A stretch of 8,449 bases of DNA. It comes from Gammaproteobacteria bacterium. GTDB taxonomy: Bacteria; Pseudomonadota; Gammaproteobacteria; Pseudomonadales; Azotimanducaceae. The translations under genes and the position numbers were made by a program. Under the pieces are notes generated by a model. It was not told the DNA's origin, ran no database searches, and saw only the letters and a list, made by a program, of their open reading frames with translations. The stretch is taken from the NCBI GenBank assembly GCA_027295975.1, contig JAPUJX010000291.1:1-8449 (forward strand), read 5' to 3'. Position 1 is the first letter of the stretch, and the number at the start of each line of letters is the position of its first letter. Below are positions 4,436 through 8,449 of the stretch, one piece after another.

Positions 4436-7135
4436 TCAAGGCGGTACGTCAAATGGGTTGTTGTAATACTGACCACCAATGTCGATCCATTCGGAGATGA
4501 GCTTCAACTCCGCCGCAGACAACCGGCCCGCGTGGCTTCCACCATCGAACAACGTGAAAAACCGGGGGGAGAAGTTCGCGCCGACAACAGACAACGAAGG
4601 GGTGAGCAAGACCGGAATCAGAATCGGAATGGGATCGCCATTGGCATCCAGCACCGGGTCGCCGTTTGCATCGAGCAGGAACAGCAGGTTGCCGTTTTCA
4701 TCGGTGTCCTGTACCAGCACATCGATGAGCGCACCGTTGTCGAGGATCTGGGAATTATCGTTGAACAACAACTCACGATAACTTTTGAAGTGATCCGGCT
4801 CGTCTGCAGAAAGACCGTCGGACAGATCGACCTGGGCCGCCGGTACCACGGCCGCGCCCATGTCATCGACGGCGCGGTGGCAACTCGTGCAGGTATCGTC
4901 GCGCAACAACGTGATGCCGTCGATGTCGAACACCCGGCGATCTACTCCCCACAGGGGATGTACATGGGTCTCGTAGTTGACGACGATGCGGCAGGTGGCA
5001 TTCCAATTGGTTACACAGCCGGGATCGAGGGGCGCAGGTGTCGTCAGATCCGCGTAGCTGTAATCGAAGCTCGCATCCTTGGCACGCACATTGGGATCGG
5101 TCCACACATCCACGTACTCGATGTCCACGTTGGGATTCGGGACGCCATTGATGCGGGTATAAACCTCTGCCATCGTCTCACCGGCATTCGCGAATAGTGC
5201 GGGCTCGGTATTCGGGAACGGTGCGCCGTCCGCGGGGGCACCGGGGTTGGCGGAAGGCGCTTCGGCGTCCAACCTGCCGTGGGGAATTTCGCTGACGGAG
5301 GTATGACAGCCATTACAGGTTGCCTCTTCGCCGGGACGAACCTGCAGCCAGTTTTGATGCCTGCCCCCTAGCCTGCGGCCGTTCGCGTCGAGGATGTCGA
5401 ACCAGAAAGCAACGTTCGCCGGAACCTTCATCTTAACGGAACCGTCCGGTTCTATTGGCGCGTAACCGATCACCTCGCGCATGAGTTGTGCCTGGGAACG
5501 CCCGAACGCGGTACCGTCCAGATCTACAATATCGTCGTCGGGCATCGAGACGGCTTTTACCACGCGCACGAAACGCAGCGGACGGTCCGCATCCGTGGTG
5601 ATACCGGGATCGCGTAACGCGGTTATCGGTGCGACTTCCAGGCCATCAAAGTCGTATACGCTGGCTATGTGCACGATACCCATCGCCTCTGACACCAGGT
5701 CGGGATCGAGATCGATGCCAGCAGTCTTGTCCAGGATCACCGGCGGATTGATCCGCGCTTCCATCACCGCAACTTCCGTGAGCACCACACCCTCTTCGGC
5801 AACGACGATTGGCTGCTGGGTGTTCTCATCGAGGTCGTGCATCCAGATGCCATAAAGCGGGTCTGCTTCCACAAAGTTCGGATCGAGCAGGAATTCGTCT
5901 GTACAGGGTGCAATCACCGGATCCGCCGGGTTGCTTATGACGTCGATCAACCGACATTGGCTCCATGAGACGATCACCCGGTTGGTGCCATCGAACAGCG
6001 GCACCAGGTTTGCGTAGCGGCCCTGTAACGCCGGGGTGTCGTCATCCAGATTGAGTTCACCCGGAATGAGAAACTCCTGGGCATCGGCTAAAAGCCCGAG
6101 ATTCGCAAAAGTCGGTTGATCGTGTTCCACATAGGACGCGGTATCGATGGCAACCGGTATCGCACCCATGCGGGTCTGGTTGCCGGGTGGGCGCATCATG
6201 ACCAGCAACCGGCCATCCGGCAGTTCCTGAGCCTTCACGAAATCGATGGTGGCGCCAAGTGGTCCGGTATCGTGGCTGTGAACACCATACAGAAGCTGCA
6301 ATTCCGTACCATCGGGGAGTACCCGGTAGAGGCTGATTCGATCGCGCCCGGCAACGTTGTCCCAACGGCTGTATACGACCCGACCGTCGCTCAACACCAT
6401 TGGGTCGAGGTCGGAACTCTGGTTGAAAGTGATCTGATGAATGTCGCTGCCATCCTCGTTCATCACGTGCAGCGTCAGCGCTTCCTCGTTGCGATTTTCA
6501 TCAAACGCGGGAAACTGCGGTTTACCTTCGTCGAGCAACACGGCTTTCGACTGACGTTGACGCGTTGAGGAGAAAAGGATTCTGCCATCGGGAAGAAAAC
6601 GCGGAGCAACATCCTGGCCAATCTCGGCGGTGATGTCGGAACCGATCGCGCGACCGAGCAGATTCGTCATTCGATCGTAAACCCAGATGTTCCATTTGGG
6701 TTGTTCGTCATCGTCGAGATCCGGATCTTCCGGTGCGCGCATGGCAAAAACGAGTTTCTGGCCATCGTAGGAGACGCTCAGGTCCTTCACGTCATACGCA
6801 GGGGGTTCGCCGTCCTCATCATCGGGGAACACCCCGTCGGTAAGGGATATTTCGGCGGCGCTCGGGGAAGCACGATCCCGCAGGAAAAGTTCGGCGCCCG
6901 GACGAAACTCTACGGCACGGCGAATTTCGGAAGTAAGCAGGTTGCCATCGTCATCGAACAACACACCTCGACTGACGTAGGCAATTGGAAAGTCGAGCAC
7001 CACCGGATCGGGGTCCTGGCCACCACCCAGCGCCGAGCTGGAACTGCTTCCACTTCCACCTCCGCAGCCGACAACACCAATGGCAAACGCCACGGTGATC
7101 GTGAACTTCACAACAAACTGACGTTGACAGGTCAC
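4436..7135 (-). CDS. Di-haem c-type lipoprotein with TolB/PD40-like propeller and hydrazine-synthase-alpha-like region
   Basis: First gene of the operon; about 899 residues from GTG 7135. A lipoprotein signal (QFVVKFTITVAFAIGVVGC) gives lipidated Cys24, followed by a Gly/Ser-rich linker. Residues about 48-460 look like a TolB/PD40-type beta propeller, with blades such as LSVSYDGQKLVFAM, APRFLPDGRILFSST and DPMVLSDGRVVYSRWD. Residues about 518-618 carry IEPDGSVKMKVPANVAFWFDILD and NWLQVRPGEEATCNGCH, the pattern I associate with the middle domain of hydrazine-synthase alpha-like proteins. Haem motifs are CNGCH (607-611) and CTSCH (749-753); the second follows NYETHVHPLW, a usual lead-in for such cytochromes. 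The end (LSAAELKLISEWIDIGGQYYNNP) fits a cytochrome c helix. An LDANGDP tandem (821-834) resembles a calcium loop. Starts at 7111, 7177 (ATG) and 7201 (TTG) are possible; 7135 has GAGGG 8 nt upstream. The reaction is unknown. The protein probably faces the periplasm or cell surface. Confidence 0.85.
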   Translation of the reverse strand: MTCQRQFVVKFTITVAFAIGVVGCGGGSGSSSSSALGGGQDPDPVVLDFPIAYVSRGVLFDDDGNLLTSEIRRAVEFRPGAELFLRDRASPSAAEISLTDGVFPDDEDGEPPAYDVKDLSVSYDGQKLVFAMRAPEDPDLDDDEQPKWNIWVYDRMTNLLGRAIGSDITAEIGQDVAPRFLPDGRILFSSTRQRQSKAVLLDEGKPQFPAFDENRNEEALTLHVMNEDGSDIHQITFNQSSDLDPMVLSDGRVVYSRWDNVAGRDRISLYRVLPDGTELQLLYGVHSHDTGPLGATIDFVKAQELPDGRLLVMMRPPGNQTRMGAIPVAIDTASYVEHDQPTFANLGLLADAQEFLIPGELNLDDDTPALQGRYANLVPLFDGTNRVIVSWSQCRLIDVISNPADPVIAPCTDEFLLDPNFVEADPLYGIWMHDLDENTQQPIVVAEEGVVLTEVAVMEARINPPVILDKTAGIDLDPDLVSEAMGIVHIASVYDFDGLEVAPITALRDPGITTDADRPLRFVRVVKAVSMPDDDIVDLDGTAFGRSQAQLMREVIGYAPIEPDGSVKMKVPANVAFWFDILDANGRRLGGRHQNWLQVRPGEEATCNGCHTSVSEIPHGRLDAEAPSANPGAPADGAPFPNTEPALFANAGETMAEVYTRINGVPNPNVDIEYVDVWTDPNVRAKDASFDYSYADLTTPAPLDPGCVTNWNATCRIVVNYETHVHPLWGVDRRVFDIDGITLLRDDTCTSCHRAVDDMGAAVVPAAQVDLSDGLSADEPDHFKSYRELLFNDNSQILDNGALIDVLVQDTDENGNLLFLLDANGDPVLDANGDPIPILIPVLLTPSLSVVGANFSPRFFTLFDGGSHAGRLSAAELKLISEWIDIGGQYYNNPFDVPP
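4625..4676 (-). repeat. In-gene tandem repeat encoding LDANGDP twice
   Basis: Inside the di-haem lipoprotein, two adjacent seven-codon units both encode LDANGDP but with different synonymous codons (for example GCAAAC against GCCAAT). The repeat is therefore held at protein level rather than being a recent DNA slippage. DxNxD spacing resembles calcium-binding loops, and DTDENGN lies just before it. Confidence 0.6.
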
Positions 7136-7143
7136 TAAAGCCG

Positions 7144-7148
7144 CCCTC
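7144..7148 (-). promoter_or_regulatory. Ribosome binding site supporting the GTG start at 7135
   Basis: GAGGG on the minus strand lies 8 nt before GTG 7135. The alternative starts at 7111, 7177 and 7201 lack an equally good site. Confidence 0.5.
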
Positions 7149-7176
7149 TGGCTGGATATCAACCAAGTGCCAGCCA
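7149..7176 (-). promoter_or_regulatory. Inverted repeat flush with the ribosome site of the di-haem lipoprotein gene
   Basis: TGGCTGG (7149-7155) and CCAGCCA (7170-7176) form a perfect 7-bp stem around a 14-nt loop. The 3' arm of the minus-strand RNA hairpin ends at 7149, directly beside GAGGG (7148-7144). It could modulate ribosome access or be a protein site. Seen in sequence; role inferred. Confidence 0.4.
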
Positions 7177-7196
7177 TTCTTCCATAAGCCCAATGG

Positions 7197-7248
7197 TTCA
7201 AACGTGACTGCTATCACAGCCGGGGGTGGGGGCGCATTCAAGCGTGAC
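7197..7248. repeat. 12-bp direct repeat TTCAARCGTGAC, 40 bp apart
   Basis: TTCAAACGTGAC at 7197-7208 and TTCAAGCGTGAC at 7237-7248 differ at one base. The offset is 40 bp, about four helical turns. The first copy overlaps the left half of the first CRP-like dyad. Confidence 0.5.
7203..7218. promoter_or_regulatory. CRP/FNR-superfamily-like dyad 1
   Basis: CGTGA-CTGCTA-TCACA matches the CRP consensus TGTGA-N6-TCACA at 9 of 10 defined bases. It lies 68 bp upstream of the GTG at 7135 of the minus-strand operon. The match is seen; the regulator is not known. Confidence 0.45.
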
Positions 7249-7275
7249 GCGTAGTAACAATCGCGCCGCCGCAAA

Positions 7276-7291
7276 TGGGATGAGTATCACA
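7276..7291. promoter_or_regulatory. CRP/FNR-superfamily-like dyad 2
   Basis: TGGGA-TGAGTA-TCACA also matches TGTGA-N6-TCACA at 9 of 10 defined bases and is preceded by AAA, as in good CRP sites. It lies exactly 73 bp from dyad 1 and shares the 9-mer TATCACAGC with it (7212-7220 and 7285-7293). It is placed about right to activate the plus-strand cytochrome gene. Confidence 0.45.
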
Positions 7292-7361
7292 GCTTCGAAA
7301 TTAGCTTTGTCAGACCCTAATCAAACAACTTCCCACCAATGGACCGGTGACTGGATAAGCG

Positions 7362-7395
7362 CGTCCAAACGATTCATGAGGGAACGCTTTGGACG
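7362..7395 (+). promoter_or_regulatory. Leader hairpin just before the ribosome site of the cytochrome gene
   Basis: CGTCCAAA (7362-7369) pairs perfectly with TTTGGACG (7388-7395). The stem can continue by two more C-G/G-C pairs across a single bulge (C7387), leaving a 13-nt loop. Five bases separate it from AGGAG. No T-run follows, so it is not an intrinsic terminator. Candidate leader structure or operator. Confidence 0.42.
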
Positions 7396-7400
7396 GGTTC

Positions 7401-7405
7401 AGGAG
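7401..7405 (+). promoter_or_regulatory. Ribosome binding site of the plus-strand cytochrome gene
   Basis: AGGAG lies 7 nt before the ATG at 7413 and fixes the start of this gene. Confidence 0.75.
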
Positions 7406-7412
7406 CATATTG

Positions 7413-8449
7413 ATGAAATCCAAAGTGAACGCTCACCGAACCTGGCAGTTCGTAGTGCTCTTTCTTTTAGCGTCATCCATGACGCCGGCGGGTTGGGCCG
7501 ATGCCAGAGACCAGGCGAAACGTATTCACGACCGTGTCGCCGGCGTTCCCCCGAACGAAACCACCCTGCTGGCCATGGAAACTGCGATCACAAACAACGA
7601 CGCTATCGGTGCGGCGTTGATGGCTACCGATTCTCGAGAATTCTACAACGTGACATTAAAGAACTTCGCGGCACCCTGGACCAATCGCGACGACAGCATT
7701 TTCGTTCCGCTGGACGACTATCAGGCGACCATCATCGGGTTGGTACGAGACGATGGCGACTTTCGCGAGATATTGAGCGGCGACATCTTATATATAGGCG
7801 CGGGCCCCGGCGTTCCCGCTTATTCAAACAACAGCAACGCACATTACGAAGCCCTGGAGAATTCGGGCGTCAACCTGCAAACCAACCTGCAGGCAACGAC
7901 GCAGTCATCGTTGAACGGCATTCCCACCGGCGCGACGGCGGGCATCATGACCAGCCGCGCGGCCGCAAAAGCGTTTTTCATCGATGGCACAAACCGAGCC
8001 ATGTTCCGTTTCACGCTTCGCAATCACCTATGCAACGACATGGAGCAGGTGCTGGATACTTCCCGGGCACCGGACCGGATTCGTCAGGACGTGTCTCGAA
8101 GCCCCGGCGGCGACAGCCGGATCTTCCTCAACAATTGTATTGGTTGTCACTCCGGCATGGATCCCATGGCACAGTCTTTTGCCTATTACGATTACATCTA
8201 CGATGAGGTCAACGATCCGTTTGGCGACAGCGGTGCCATCAGTTACAACGGCGCAGGCGCGGTCGACCCCGTCACCGGCACGCGAGTAGTTTCCAAGTAT
8301 TTCAACAACAACAACAATTTCGAGCACGGTTTCATCACGACGGACGATGCCTGGAAAAATTATTGGCGCGAAGGCCAGAATTCCCTGCTGGGCTGGGATG
8401 CAGGTCTGCCCGGCAGCGGAAATGGCGCCAAAGGCATGGGGCAGGAACT
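7413..8449 (+). CDS. Exported mono-haem c-type cytochrome-like protein, 3'-truncated by window edge
   Basis: From ATG 7413 (AGGAG 7 nt upstream) 345 codons stay open to the window edge. The signal peptide MKSKVNAHRTWQFVVLFLLASS is followed by MTPAGWA and a likely cut before DARDQ. Residues about 36-130 hold IHDRVAGVPPNETTLLAM and FYNVTLKNFAAPWTNRDDSIF, a block I recall from uncharacterised gammaproteobacterial proteins. GIMTSRAAAKAFFIDGTNRAMFRFT (178-202) leads to LNNCIGCHSGMDPMAQSFAYYDY, where Cys242, Cys245 and His246 form the haem c site. CxxCHxxMDP recalls DUF1588 and planctomycete-type cytochromes, where this Met could be an axial ligand. A run of five Asn occurs at 298-302. The gene is divergent from the redox operon and shares its control region, so a joint role is likely. 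The reaction is unknown, and further haem sites may lie past the edge. Confidence 0.82.
   Translation, partial: MKSKVNAHRTWQFVVLFLLASSMTPAGWADARDQAKRIHDRVAGVPPNETTLLAMETAITNNDAIGAALMATDSREFYNVTLKNFAAPWTNRDDSIFVPLDDYQATIIGLVRDDGDFREILSGDILYIGAGPGVPAYSNNSNAHYEALENSGVNLQTNLQATTQSSLNGIPTGATAGIMTSRAAAKAFFIDGTNRAMFRFTLRNHLCNDMEQVLDTSRAPDRIRQDVSRSPGGDSRIFLNNCIGCHSGMDPMAQSFAYYDYIYDEVNDPFGDSGAISYNGAGAVDPVTGTRVVSKYFNNNNNFEHGFITTDDAWKNYWREGQNSLLGWDAGLPGSGNGAKGMGQE

Larger units (their letters stand above)
7136..7412. promoter_or_regulatory. Divergent control region between the minus-strand operon and the plus-strand cytochrome gene
   Basis: This 277-bp stretch holds no convincing gene. It contains two CRP/FNR-like dyads (7203-7218 and 7276-7291), a 12-bp direct repeat with one mismatch (7197-7208 and 7237-7248), a G-rich run (7221-7233), and an inverted repeat directly before the ribosome site of each flanking gene. 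A weak plus-strand promoter can be read as TTCGAA (7294-7299) with CCTAAT (7316-7321), which would place the second dyad near -44. I could not find a convincing minus-strand -35/-10 pair. Confidence 0.6.

Noticed and set aside
4532..5197. Plus-strand open frame of 221 codons inside the di-haem lipoprotein gene
   Set aside because: It is antisense to the haem-containing region, whose frame is clearly coding, and has no recognisable features of its own.
4436..7135. Calling the propeller cytochrome a true hydrazine synthase subunit
   Set aside because: The other HZS subunits and anammox genes are not seen, and the host appears to be a gammaproteobacterium. Only a domain-level resemblance is supported.
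7221..7233. G-rich run as a G-quadruplex
   Set aside because: Only two long G-tracts are present in a short span, fewer than the four needed for a standard intramolecular quadruplex.
7226..8206. Plus-strand open frame of 326 codons overlapping the cytochrome gene
   Set aside because: It is in a different frame from the cytochrome, is extremely Arg/His-rich in the overlap, has no ribosome site, and contains no domain. The frame from 7413 has a strong ribosome site, a signal peptide and a haem motif.

Overview
The window looks like the chromosome of a Gram-negative proteobacterium, most likely an environmental or marine gammaproteobacterium. The reasons are a proteobacterial-type glmS, several exported proteins ending in the aromatic residues typical of outer-membrane barrels, Lol-compatible lipoproteins, and c-type haem motifs. 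GC content is moderate by eye. No transposase, integrase, tRNA, rRNA or CRISPR array was seen.

Layout. Bases 1-1212 (minus) hold the first 404 codons of glmS (glucosamine-6-phosphate synthase), whose 3' end lies outside the window. Just upstream and co-directional is a small uncharacterised 88-residue gene (1243-1509). From 1590 to about 7135 (minus) there is a tight five-gene operon in which every product is predicted to leave the cytoplasm. In transcription order these are: a ~899-residue di-haem lipoprotein with a TolB/PD40-like propeller and a hydrazine-synthase-alpha-like middle region; an SH3-domain protein with a C-terminal beta barrel; a second small outer-membrane barrel (OMP_myx_plus type); a short DUF4266 lipoprotein ending in a Gly-rich Cys-x-Cys tail; and a DUF3570 outer-membrane barrel. 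The genes are separated by about 20 nt or less, or overlap. Across a 277-bp divergent control region lies a plus-strand gene (7413 to the window end, 3' truncated) for an exported protein with one CxxCH haem motif in a context resembling planctomycete-type (DUF1588-like) cytochromes.

How it may work together. The three visible haem-c sites, three predicted outer-membrane barrels, two lipoproteins and an SH3 module, all under one divergent control region, suggest an envelope redox system. It could be an outer-membrane-anchored oxidase or dehydrogenase, or an electron-transfer or assembly complex. Its substrate cannot be read from the sequence. The divergent region carries two dyads resembling CRP/FNR-superfamily sites, two sets of direct repeats, and a short inverted repeat immediately upstream of the ribosome binding site of each divergent gene. 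The glmS part is ordinary housekeeping, apart from a small hairpin across the stop codon of the 88-residue gene ahead of glmS.
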